Origin: AP-15 sp963846635
Lineage (GTDB): Bacteria > Pseudomonadota > Alphaproteobacteria > ATCC43930 > CGMCC-115725
Reading direction: 5' to 3'
Assembly (NCBI GenBank): GCA_963846635.1
Contig: CAWJXM010000054.1
Span: 124,001-188,000, forward strand
Length of the DNA stretch: 64,000 nucleotides
Translations under genes and position numbers: made by a program
Shown: piece by piece, positions 25,666 through 33,987 of the stretch
Layout of the letters: each line of letters starts with the position of its first letter
Numbering within the stretch: position 1 is the stretch's first letter
Notes under the pieces: model-generated
What the model was told of the DNA's origin: nothing
What the model saw: the letters and a program-made list of their open reading frames with translations, nothing else
The model's database searches: none

Positions 25666-26405
25666 CATTCGACGCAGCCTCCGACGAATTGCAGCGCGAG
25701 GAATATGCCCGCTTCGCCGCCGCCGTGACGCCGCGGTCCGAGCAGCTGCGCTCGATGACAGTCTCCATGCTGCGCGTCGAGGCGGCGGCGCTATGGGAGG
25801 CGCTCGGTCATAACCTCGTAACACCGCCAGACGCTGCCGAGCTCGTGCATGTCCTGGGCGGCCGCAAGTACATCACCATGTGCGGCAATCCCATCGAGCC
25901 TCAGCCCGCCGGCACGAGCACGCTGCGCCGGCTGCGCGACCGCGTCGTCGCCGGCAGTGCCGACCGCGGCTTTTACATTTCGGTGCGCGGTTTCACCGCT
26001 GAAGCGCGGCACTTTGCCGAAACCGCGCCGGTCCAGCTGCTCGATAGCGAGCAGTTCATCCACGCCCTCGGCCGCACCCGCAACGCGGTAAAGATTTCGC
26101 CCGTGTATAAAGCGATGTGCCGCTATTGCGGTGACATCGTCCGGCATTCGCTCGACAACAGCGCGCCGAAGCGCTGCACCAACGGCCATACCGTCCCGCA
26201 ACCGATTGCCCGCGCCGACTTCGAGAAACCGCCCGCAAGCGGACCTGCTCAGCAAGCTCCTGCCATGCTGCCCCGAGTTTTTGGGCCGACTGTCAAATAC
26301 CGCGACAAGAGTCCTAAAGCCGCGCGTAAGCGCGCGATCAAGGCGCACAATTACCGCCGGTGGAATGCCCGGGTCTCACGTTTGACGTATCCCGGCGAGC
26401 CATAA
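25662..26405 (+). CDS. Protein with Mrr-like C-terminal half-domain and zinc ribbon, 247 aa
   Basis: The segment GFYISVRGFTAEARHFAETA, then PVQLLDSEQFIHAL (about residues 105-140) resembles the end of the Mrr/restriction-endonuclease-like fold (FTxxAxxxA...xLLDxxxL). The catalytic D...ExK part is not visible, so nuclease activity is doubtful. A zinc ribbon follows: CRYCGD at about 153 and KRCTNGH near 169. The basic C-terminus (KAARKRAIKAHNYRRWNARV) fits DNA binding. Coupled by ATGA to the gene before. Confidence 0.5.
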   Translation: MTFDAASDELQREEYARFAAAVTPRSEQLRSMTVSMLRVEAAALWEALGHNLVTPPDAAELVHVLGGRKYITMCGNPIEPQPAGTSTLRRLRDRVVAGSADRGFYISVRGFTAEARHFAETAPVQLLDSEQFIHALGRTRNAVKISPVYKAMCRYCGDIVRHSLDNSAPKRCTNGHTVPQPIARADFEKPPASGPAQQAPAMLPRVFGPTVKYRDKSPKAARKRAIKAHNYRRWNARVSRLTYPGEP

Positions 26406-26474
26406 AGCTGTCGCTTTATAGCCAGCTTCATCACCGTTTCGCCATAATGCTGGATTGCCTCTGTCCCGCGCGGA

Positions 26475-28646
26475 TCAGTGGCTTTGCCCGCGGCCACCGC
26501 TTGGCGACCGTCCGGTGACGTCGCGGCCCCCGTCTTCGATCAGCTCACCTGTCCCTTTGTCGTATCGCACTTGCGCATCGTCGGTCTGCTCTTGCGAACT
26601 GGCGACGTCTTCAACAGCTTCGGCTGCCGAGTTGGCACGGCGGCGGTCTTGCTGTTTGTCGCCTCCGTCCGCTGGATTCAGCAATTCATCCTCGGCCGCA
26701 GACGAGGCTGCCTGGGTAGCTTCGATGCCGGCCGCCCGGCGCTCCTCTAAAGCCTGCAACACCGCTGGGTCGCGTTCATCGGCTTCGCGCGTCGGATCGT
26801 CGAGGATCCGCTGCACGCGCTGGGCGACATCGTCGCATGTCAAGGGCTGTGAATTTTGCGTCTTGTTTATCTGCTGGTCGGTAATCCATGCCAAGGCCAC
26901 CGTGAACGCCGATCCGTCAATAATCGCGTCGTACAATTCATCCAGCGTATCAGCGTGGCCAAGCACCTGCTGACCGGTGGGCAGAAGGTATTTCAGCTCG
27001 AATGCCGGATCCTCGATTTTGTAGATGCGAAACACGGCAAACCCGCCTTGCCACGGCTCGATGTCATAGTGTGAATACAGGCCGTGATCATTCTCCTGTG
27101 CCAGGATCTCTTCAGCAAGCTTCGCTTTGACGCTTTGCCCGGGTTCGACCGCGGACTCCCGGTCCTGCGCGCTGGCGCTTTGCGTCGTCTCAACCGTCGG
27201 CGGTTCCAGATACTCGTTCACGGTCTGCAAGCGGTCTCTGAGCTCGTCGAGCCGGCGCATGGCGTTCTCGAAGTTCTGCTCGCGGGTCTGATCCATGCCG
27301 AACAAAGCACGAGGCGCGAAGGCGCCTTGGATCGGCCCCGGCGGACCTGCAACCGCCCCGACACACTGCACCGCCATCCCATAGGCCTGCCGCAAAAGCG
27401 CAGCGTCGGCATCCGGGGGTATCGGCTGATACACCGCGGCCCAGGGATCGTAATCGATGGACTCTTTGCTCATTGGTGTATCGCCGCTCAAGCCACGGAT
27501 CAGGGCCTCGGTTTCTTTTCCGCGCGACTGGCCGCGCCCATCCGCGGCGTCGAGGATATCGAGCAGCCGCCTGTCGCCCTGGCTGTCGAGCGCCAGACAA
27601 AGATCGATGCACCGGTTGCGCACCGCTTCCAGCACCCCAAGATAGTCGCAGCCGGGATCCACAGCCACCTGCAGCGCCTGGCGCATTGCATCGATCATCT
27701 CCCGGTCCAGCGGCGGCTTTTGCCACTGCACATAGTCGTGGATCGTCGCCGCTGCATCCGCGTCCCCGGTCATGCGGACATATTGCTGCGCCAGCCCCCG
27801 CACCGAATCTCGGTACTCCTCCCGCGCTCTGACTGCCGATAGCTTCGCCAGTTCCTCCAGCCGCTCTTCCGGGCGCTGATATTCGTGGCGCAGCTCGCGC
27901 ATCAACTCCGACAGCGACCGGCCGGGCACCCGGCCGCGATGCTCCGGTGACACCACGCTGACCGGCAACTGGCTCTTGTCGGCACTGGCGCGCATCGCAT
28001 GAAATTTGTGCGCCATGTCGTCGGTGTCGAAAATGCTCCGGTTGACATCCACATGGCGCGGATCCGGAGAATTCCAGTTCTCATAGAGGCCCGTCGCCTT
28101 GGCGAGACGCCCGAACCGGATCTCGTGATAATACCCGGCATAGTGCAAATCGCGCGGCCTCAGCGCCGCCGGATCCGGCAGACCGTCTTTTTCAATTCGG
28201 GTCAATCCGTCATAAATCGACTTGAGCGCCTGCTGCTGTTCCCGTGCCTGGATCTTCCATGTCTCGGGGTCGAGATTGCGCACCGCCGCCTTGAGATGTC
28301 CCATCAGGACCGACAGGTTCGTCGATGTTACCGGCGCCGGCGGCGTTATTCCAATCTCCGGATGGACATGTACGGCCCGTGTTTTGATTAGCGTCCGAAG
28401 CACGTCGTCGAGCCGGGCCAGCGTTGTTCCCGGTTCGCCGCGATCGCGCGTGAACCCTTCCGCGCAGCCGGCCAGTTCGATCAACTGCATGGCTGCGGCA
28501 TCGCGTGCCGCCTGACGCGCCAGCCCGTCATCCAGCGCCTGCGGATTGGTGGCGGCCGCGTGATAGATTTCGGCGTGCTCGGCGTGCTCGGCGGCGACAC
28601 CGAGCCAGCCGATGATCTGCTGCCGCGTCGGCTTCCGCGGGCCCAT
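26475..28646 (-). CDS. 723-aa protein made of relaxase C-terminal modules
   Basis: The C-terminal half reproduces modules of the intact relaxase at 35415: ALIRGLSGDTPMSKESIDYD, then PWAAVYQPIPPDADAALLRQ (about residues 380-475) and SHYDIEPWQGGFAVFRIYKI, then LPTGQQVLGHADTLDELYDA (about 508-592); the same blocks occur in the relaxase at 1103-1182 and 1277-1357. The last residues VRYDKGTGELIEDG echo the relaxase tail repeat ARYDRDTGERL. The N-terminal ~380 residues are helical and not recognised. There is no relaxase or helicase motif. Orientation is opposite to both relaxase genes. It may be an accessory transfer protein or a product of domain separation. Confidence 0.7.
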   Translation of the reverse strand: MGPRKPTRQQIIGWLGVAAEHAEHAEIYHAAATNPQALDDGLARQAARDAAAMQLIELAGCAEGFTRDRGEPGTTLARLDDVLRTLIKTRAVHVHPEIGITPPAPVTSTNLSVLMGHLKAAVRNLDPETWKIQAREQQQALKSIYDGLTRIEKDGLPDPAALRPRDLHYAGYYHEIRFGRLAKATGLYENWNSPDPRHVDVNRSIFDTDDMAHKFHAMRASADKSQLPVSVVSPEHRGRVPGRSLSELMRELRHEYQRPEERLEELAKLSAVRAREEYRDSVRGLAQQYVRMTGDADAAATIHDYVQWQKPPLDREMIDAMRQALQVAVDPGCDYLGVLEAVRNRCIDLCLALDSQGDRRLLDILDAADGRGQSRGKETEALIRGLSGDTPMSKESIDYDPWAAVYQPIPPDADAALLRQAYGMAVQCVGAVAGPPGPIQGAFAPRALFGMDQTREQNFENAMRRLDELRDRLQTVNEYLEPPTVETTQSASAQDRESAVEPGQSVKAKLAEEILAQENDHGLYSHYDIEPWQGGFAVFRIYKIEDPAFELKYLLPTGQQVLGHADTLDELYDAIIDGSAFTVALAWITDQQINKTQNSQPLTCDDVAQRVQRILDDPTREADERDPAVLQALEERRAAGIEATQAASSAAEDELLNPADGGDKQQDRRRANSAAEAVEDVASSQEQTDDAQVRYDKGTGELIEDGGRDVTGRSPSGGRGQSH

Positions 28647-28673
28647 CCTCGCATTCCGTTCCGGGCTGTCGGC

Positions 28674-29084
28674 TCAGGCCTGCAGATGCGATCCGACGCT
28701 GTCGCGGCGGCCCAGTTCATCCCGGTAGGGTGAGGCCAGCAGCGGCCCGATATGGTTCAGCAATTGGTCGAGCGAACGATCGAGATCCAGAACCAGCGCT
28801 TCCACGTTCAGCGCGTGGTGAAATTCGTCGGCCAGGCTGTGCTGCCGCCAGAACAGGGTTTCCTCATCGAGCGCGTCTCCAAACCGTGCGGCGATCACCA
28901 CATCGATCGCCTCGCCGGCCAATTCCTCCGGTGCTGGACAGACCAGCAGAGCTTCCGCGCCTTGCCCGCGCCCGATTGCGGCGATGTCCTTCACACGAGC
29001 ATGCAGCTCGCCGATCGACCGCGCGACGGCGCCGGCCTCTTGCTTCGTGTCCAGTATCTGAATGCGGGTTTGCTTGTGGTCCAT
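28674..29084 (-). CDS. Hypothetical protein, 136 aa
   Basis: Upstream of the 723-aa gene on the same strand, 27 bp apart. Mixed alpha/beta, with AEALLVCPAPEELAGEAIDV, then ALVLDLDRSLDQLLNHIGPL. Two plus-strand frames overlap it but look like shadows. Start lacks a good ribosome site. Not recognised. Confidence 0.5.
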   Translation of the reverse strand: MDHKQTRIQILDTKQEAGAVARSIGELHARVKDIAAIGRGQGAEALLVCPAPEELAGEAIDVVIAARFGDALDEETLFWRQHSLADEFHHALNVEALVLDLDRSLDQLLNHIGPLLASPYRDELGRRDSVGSHLQA

Positions 29085-29287
29085 TGCGCCAGCTATAAGT
29101 TATTATTGGCGGTGCTTCGGAAGACTTCGAACAATATACACCAATGCCATCGAGCCCACCAGCGTTACCTATAGGGCTCAGCCTCTACCTGCCCCATTTA
29201 TCGTCAACTTATATCCAGATATGGAGGCGTGATCCCCCAGTTTTCTGCTTGCGCCGAAACGCCACCACCGTCAATCGCTGGATGTGG

Positions 29288-30573
29288 CAGGGCTGTTCAA
29301 CGCTATGGGATGACAAGAAGTCTGAGCAGACTGTCGACGCCGGCGAGGGCGGCGCGGTAGCGGTCCTGGCTGAGCGTGCCGGAGCGGTTGGCCTTGAGGA
29401 TGTTGAAGGCGAAACTGCGCAGGCGGGCGAACCCGCCGGGATTGGAGCGGATGCGCGAGCGGTCTTCGCCGAAGGTGACGTCGCGGCTGGAGTGGGAGGT
29501 GGTCTCGATCCGCCAATGCGCGCGCACCGCCTCGGCGGCGCGGGCAGCGGTGAGTGGGGTATTCGCGACGTAGAAGGCGGTCTCGGTGGCGTCGCGCAGC
29601 AGCCCGGTCCTGGCATCGCGCGTGAAGACATCGCGCTCGACCCGGATGACGGCAGCGACGTGGGAGTGCCAGTCGGTGTCGGCCAGTTTGTCGGCGGGAT
29701 CGAAGACGCTGACGGTGCGGGTTTCGTCGCGGTTGCGACCCTTGTTGCGGCTATGGGCTGACCCGAGCGGCGCCTCGGTTGCGGCGATATCCTGGATCTG
29801 CTGGTGCAGGGTCGGTTGGTTGTCCTTGGTCTGGACGATCCGCGCGATGTTGGCTTCTGCCGCGACTTCAAAGTGTTTTTTTGGCAGTGCAGCGCATCGA
29901 GCGTGACGATGGCGCCGTCGGCGACGCCGAGTTCGGCGAGCACGGTCTGCGCCGCCGGAATCTCGTTGGATTTCTCGGCGATGTCGACATGGGCAAGGAC
30001 GAGGGCGGTCTCGGTGGCGAACGCGCTCAGCACCTGGGCGGCAGCGCGGTCGTTGAAATTGTCAAAGCTGCCCCGCAGCGTCTTGCCATCCAGCGCGATG
30101 CTGCCCTGCCCGGGTGTCGCGCGTGCGGCCTGAAGCAGGGCGGCATGGCGACGGAATACAGCCTCGACCGCCGCCGGATCGAGCCCCTTGAGGATGGAGC
30201 GGATCGCGGTGTGCGCGGGCGCGCGGCGCCACTTCAGACCAAAGGCGGCGTTCAGCTTGCGGCGATTGACGTCGATAAACGTGACGATGCCTCGATACGA
30301 GTTCCCGCCGGTCACAATGGCGAGGATGGAGAACAGCAGCACGTGCGGCAGTTTGTAGATTTGCCCCTGCGCCCGGCGTGGATCAGGAACTTCCGCCAGC
30401 AAGCCCAGCAACGGCGCGAATTCGGTCATGGCAACCTCCGACACGGATGCCATCCCAGGAATCAGAGATCCGCCAATTCGTGAATCCCCTTTCCTATCCG
30501 GCGCTTCACTTCGCCCATCCTGTGTTGCAACGCGGACTCACTTCAGCCCATCCAGCAGCGTTGAACAGCCTTG
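29288..30573 (-). mobile_element. ISAs1-family insertion sequence, 1286 bp
   Basis: Terminal inverted repeats CAGGGCTGTTCAACGCT (29288-29304) and its inverse AGCGTTGAACAGCCTTG (30557-30573), one mismatch in 17. A perfect 10-bp target duplication CTGGATGTGG flanks it (29278-29287 and 30574-30583), which fits the 8-10 bp known for ISAs1 elements and indicates recent insertion. Contains one transposase gene with an internal frame change. Confidence 0.9.
29303..30429 (-). CDS. ISAs1-family transposase, two frames joined at a slippery site
   Basis: Start at MTEFAPLLGLLAEVPDPRRA (30429; a start at 30453 is also open). Typical ISAs1/H-repeat features: HVLLFSILAIVTGGNSYRGI, GSIALDGKTLRGSFD (first catalytic Asp region), IVTLDALHCQK. 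At 29881-29875 the zero frame reads A AAA AAC; one base back, the protein continues HFEV...AANIARI-like and ends ...RSRIRSNPGGFARLRSFAF, then VDSLLRLLVIP at 29303. In zero frame the reading becomes Ser/Pro-rich nonsense. Either a -1 programmed frameshift at a canonical heptamer or loss of one A. Confidence 0.8.
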
Positions 30574-30675
30574 CTGGATGTGGCGTGCGCAAACGCGCCC
30601 AAGTTTTTCTTAAGGGTTAAGTATTTGACCAAGGAAATTTTGCCTGTTAAAAAACCAAAGGCTGGAAATACGGCA

Positions 30676-30918
30676 ATGACTACAGAGGTTACTTTATCAG
30701 ATAAAATTGCAGCAGTGGGCGTAGCGCTGATCCTTGGCGGTTTGGCGGTCGGAATAAACCATTTTCAAAAACCGGACGGCGAACTGACCAGTCAAATTCC
30801 TGTAACCCCCACGCGGGAACTTACAACAATCCAACAAACCTGTGTGCCGAGCACACCTGTATACAATCCAAAAGGGAAACGCCGCACAGCAAACACGCAT
30901 TCTCCAAAAGCCGGATAA
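30676..30918 (+). CDS. Small membrane-anchored protein, 80 aa
   Basis: Start MTTEVTLSDKIAAVGVALIL: a single N-terminal hydrophobic segment IAAVGVALILGGLAVGI, then a polar basic tail ending NTHSPKAG. AT-rich relative to the backbone. Not recognised. The frame is open upstream but without a ribosome site. Confidence 0.4.
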   Translation: MTTEVTLSDKIAAVGVALILGGLAVGINHFQKPDGELTSQIPVTPTRELTTIQQTCVPSTPVYNPKGKRRTANTHSPKAG

Positions 30919-31092
30919 TCAATCTATTGTGTCAGTGCCTGAGCTGTAGCTCGCGGCGAAAGCCGCATAAAGTATCTTATGACAAGCGGCGCGAAAATTA
31001 ACCAACACCCATTTAATATACAGTGCATCAATTCACACTGAAAGTAAATCTTTGTCGTTGAATTAACCAAAAAACAGCGTCAGCATTGATAT

Positions 31093-31320
31093 GTGATAAA
31101 ATTTTTAGATACAGCAAGCCAGTTCGCACACTTCAAGCGTGAGCTATCGCGTAACTCACCCGTAGAGTCGCGCTCAATATTTTGCGACGACGGCCTTATT
31201 CGTACTGATTATTATAACGGACACAACGGGAAATTCATTTTAAGCGCGCTTTTCACGAATGGTACGCGCCGCAAGCCGGGTTCTTTTGTTCGATTGTTGA
31301 CAAAGCCGGGGCCGGTATGA
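31093..31320 (+). CDS. Hypothetical protein, 75 aa, first of a coupled trio
   Basis: GTG start (an ATG two bases earlier is out of frame). MIKFLDTASQFAHFKRELSR start; basic, AT-rich. Ends in ATGA with the next gene. Not recognised. Confidence 0.5.
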   Translation: MIKFLDTASQFAHFKRELSRNSPVESRSIFCDDGLIRTDYYNGHNGKFILSALFTNGTRRKPGSFVRLLTKPGPV

Positions 31321-31583
31321 CGCGCGAAGAATTGATAGCGAAGCGCGCGGAGAACCGCGCTCCTATCGATTCAGTAAAACGAAAAAAGTCAGATATGTTC
31401 CGCCTTTCGACAGATGAAATCGCCCAGCTAAAAACAATTCAGTTAGCGCGTAACCTTCCTACACTCCGCGCGCCGTTGACACGCGCGATCAAGACTGAAT
31501 GTCACGCGGTAATAACCGAGGGCGTGGGGATGATGAGCCGCCCTCCGGCCAGAAACGGCAAGCTGCCGGGGCATGGTCTATGA
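31317..31583 (+). CDS. Hypothetical protein, 88 aa, second of a coupled trio
   Basis: Coupled by ATGA on both sides. Basic helical protein (MTREELIAKRAENRAPIDSV; MFRLSTDEIAQLKTIQLARN), reminiscent of small DNA-binding proteins, but no family can be named. Confidence 0.5.
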   Translation: MTREELIAKRAENRAPIDSVKRKKSDMFRLSTDEIAQLKTIQLARNLPTLRAPLTRAIKTECHAVITEGVGMMSRPPARNGKLPGHGL

Positions 31584-31840
31584 GACCGGGTTACGGTTCA
31601 ACACGGGCAATGTGGGTTGATCGGGAAAACCCGAAGTGGCGGGCGGTTTACGATAGTCTGCCACATGACGACGCTTGGCGATCTACCGGCGAGCTATTCA
31701 CGCTCGCGCAGAAAATCGGCCTCGTTCGGATTGGCGACAACATGGGCGGTCTGGTCGGCACCATGAGAAAACACAATCTCGCGGAGAGTCGTCCAGCCGC
31801 GAAGGGACTGCAACACCGGCTCCTAAGCTCGGAGCGCTAA
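31580..31840 (+). CDS. Hypothetical protein, 86 aa, third of a coupled trio
   Basis: Starts within the stop of the previous gene (ATGA at 31580). WVDRENPKWRAVYDSLPHDD, then STGELFTLAQKIGLVRIGDN looks like a small winged-helix or HTH fold. Not recognised. Confidence 0.5.
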   Translation: MRPGYGSTRAMWVDRENPKWRAVYDSLPHDDAWRSTGELFTLAQKIGLVRIGDNMGGLVGTMRKHNLAESRPAAKGLQHRLLSSER

Positions 31841-32672
31841 ATCAACATCTGGTGTTTTTCCGCGCGGCGGATATTTCAAATTTTGCCGCATAAGCGCCAA
31901 TATGACAAGCGCGATAAAGGCTTCGTGAAGCCACAACGCGGGCGATCAAGTTGAGACACGGCGCGGCGCGGTTTTCGACTTGCCGGGCGGGTCGACTTGG
32001 CGTAGCGCTAGACTTGATCAGTCGTACGATAGCTTGAGGCCCGCACATACAAAATATGGTAATTCTTACGAGGGACTGCGTTGCGGGTTAGGTGATCGCC
32101 GCCGAAAGTATTCCAACCAAGCGCGGTTCATGTCGAGGCTGCCATGCGTCTTGCCGGTGAAATTCCCGCCGCATAATCCTGTTCATCACACAGTGTGCGG
32201 GCTCTAATAGATTGGCATCAATGCGCCTGATCGAATGCCCTCGCATTCGATTACCACTCCGGTCGCCGAAAAAAGCGCCCGTCGGGTGAGTACGCAGGCG
32301 CAAAAAACCAAAACCGTTAAAAAGCGAAAGCCCGCCGCGGGTCGAGACCCCGCGAGTTCGATCAATTTTCTTGCGCGTATCCGGGTGCAGTGCAGATCGG
32401 GTTCCGAGAGACCGTGAGGGCAGCCCGATGTATCCGCGAAGAAAATTGCTCTCACCCTGCAAAACAAGACCGATGACCAGCGCCGCAAAAGGCGGCTCCT
32501 CGTAATTTTGCTGCTTTTTTTACTGTTTCTTTTTAGAAGAAAAAAAGCAACAAAATTCCTGCGGTGCTTTGCCGCCGAAATGGCGGCAAACTTTTGACAG
32601 CGTAAGTCATCGGTCTTCTTTTACAGGGCGGAAGTCCCGACCCGCGGCGGGCTTTCGAATACAGTCTTATAC
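31841..32672. other. Region of ~830 bp without a supported gene
   Basis: Only short frames without ribosome sites. It contains the long hairpin at 32503. A 60-codon Lys-rich frame at 32235-32417 (MPSHSITTPVAEKSARRVST) was considered and not accepted. Confidence 0.4.
32503..32557. terminator. Long AT-rich hairpin
   Basis: AATTTTGCTGCTTTTTTT (32504-32521) faces AAAAAAAGCAACAAAATT (32540-32557), an 18-bp stem with one mismatch and an 18-nt loop. It could end transcription from both sides; it insulates the coupled trio from the third ssb. Confidence 0.55.
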
Positions 32673-32720
32673 ATGCTCACTCAATCCCGAATGGGCATCA
32701 ACCAAGAAGAAGGAGGTCAT

Positions 32721-33182
32721 CTGTCTGGAAGTCTCAATAAAGTAACTCTTATCGGTCATCTCGGCAAAGACCCGGAAATCCGTAGTTTCCAGAATGGAGG
32801 GCGGGTTGCCAACCTGTCGATCGCCACCAGTGAAAGCTGGAAAGACAAGGAGAGTGGCGAGCGCAAGGAGCGCACCGAGTGGCACCGCGTCACGATTCTC
32901 AGCGACGGTCTTGTAACCATTGCCGAGAAGTATCTGGCGAAAGGTGCCAAGGTCTATATCGAAGGCAAGCTCGAAACCCGCAAGTATACCGACCGCGACA
33001 ACGTGGAGCGGTACACCACGGAGATCGTGCTGCGGCCTTATTCCGGCGAATTGATTTTGCTGGATCGTAAGGACGATGAGCCAGCGCCGACCCCGGCAAC
33101 GAGGATGAACCGCCTCATGCCGACAACGACAACGAAGAACCGGCGCAGGCCAAGAAGGAGGCCGGTCAAAAAGGGTAAGTGA
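32721..33182 (+). CDS. ssb: Single-stranded DNA-binding protein (copy 3), altered start and tail
   Basis: The OB fold is intact (SGSLNKVTLIGHLGKDPEIR, WHRVTILSDGLVTIAEKYL, AKVYIEGKLETRK). At the position of the copy-2 ATG (ATGTCGGGTAGT) this gene has CTGTCTGGAAGT, preceded by AAGGAGG, so initiation is at CTG 32721 or at in-frame ATGs 32691/32673 that lack ribosome sites. At 33091-33094 one C appears lost: reading +2 gives an SSB-like acidic tail (GNEDEPPHADNDNEEPAQAK) to 33179, while the actual frame gives a strongly basic tail (TTTKNRRRPRRRPVKKGK). Confidence 0.8.
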   Translation: MSGSLNKVTLIGHLGKDPEIRSFQNGGRVANLSIATSESWKDKESGERKERTEWHRVTILSDGLVTIAEKYLAKGAKVYIEGKLETRKYTDRDNVERYTTEIVLRPYSGELILLDRKDDEPAPTPATRMNRLMPTTTTKNRRRPRRRPVKKGK

Positions 33183-33243
33183 AGCCGGGGCAGGGTGTTC
33201 GCGCGTCCTGCCCCTTTTCACCATCAGCCAAGAGGGGGAGACG

Positions 33244-33603
33244 ATGAAGAACAACACCTTACCACCAGACCCGGAGAAGATGAATGCGGATCGCGCGAAG
33301 CGTGCGCACGACATGATGCAGGAGTTTTGGCATGTAACTGATGACGTACCAGAGCATCCTTTCGCAGAAATTCTGTGTGATTTCATGCATCGGGCAGACC
33401 GCAACGGCGTTCATTTCGACAACAATCTAGCCCGTGCGCGCGTATATTATTCGCTGGAAACGTCGAGATGCATCGACATCTTCGCCAAAGCCTTGAACGC
33501 CATCGCGGCAGGAAAGAGCAATCCGGTGCAGATTGCCGCCGATGCGCTTCAATCGGCACCCAATAGCCGCGCAAAATTCGATCCAGTCGGAATACCATTT
33601 TGA
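33244..33603 (+). CDS. Hypothetical protein, 119 aa
   Basis: Ribosome site AGAGGGGGAG before ATG. Helical and soluble (RAKRAHDMMQEFWHVTDDVP, then ARARVYYSLETSRCIDIFAK). 61 bp after ssb copy 3, so probably co-transcribed. Not recognised. Confidence 0.6.
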   Translation: MKNNTLPPDPEKMNADRAKRAHDMMQEFWHVTDDVPEHPFAEILCDFMHRADRNGVHFDNNLARARVYYSLETSRCIDIFAKALNAIAAGKSNPVQIAADALQSAPNSRAKFDPVGIPF

Positions 33604-33879
33604 TAATCGAGGCAAGACACAAACGTCCCGCCCCCATTCGCCGTTCGGACTCTTATAAAGAGAAACCCCATAGATATTCCATCGCAAAACAAACTCCGCC
33701 TCGATTGGGTAAAACACCGCGATGAAATTGCGCTCGTCTTCGATTTCAAAACCTGAAAAGAGTTCGAACACATCGCCAACGAATGCAAACAATACGCCGA
33801 ACATATAATTCTGCGGACCATCGTCGGATGCCTCGGTAACATCGTCGATGACAACTATATTCTCAATCGCATCCTGCAC
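33427..33879 (-). CDS. Hypothetical protein, convergent and overlapping, up to 150 aa
   Basis: The first ~95 residues look like a real protein (IENIVVIDDVTEASDDGPQN; LYKSPNGEWGRDVCVLPRLS). The rest overlaps the plus-strand gene at 33244-33603 and reads as shadow. A truncated gene whose 3' part was replaced is likely. No family recognised. Confidence 0.35.
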   Translation of the reverse strand: MQDAIENIVVIDDVTEASDDGPQNYMFGVLFAFVGDVFELFSGFEIEDERNFIAVFYPIEAEFVLRWNIYGVSLYKSPNGEWGRDVCVLPRLSKWYSDWIEFCAAIGCRLKRIGGNLHRIALSCRDGVQGFGEDVDASRRFQRIIYARTG

Positions 33880-33987
33880 GGATCGGGCGAGACCGGCACA
33901 TAATACGCGATGATGCCCAAATCCGCGTATTCCGGCCCTTGGTCAACCGCGCGTTTCAATTTTGACAGAGGCGCGTACGCGCTTGCG

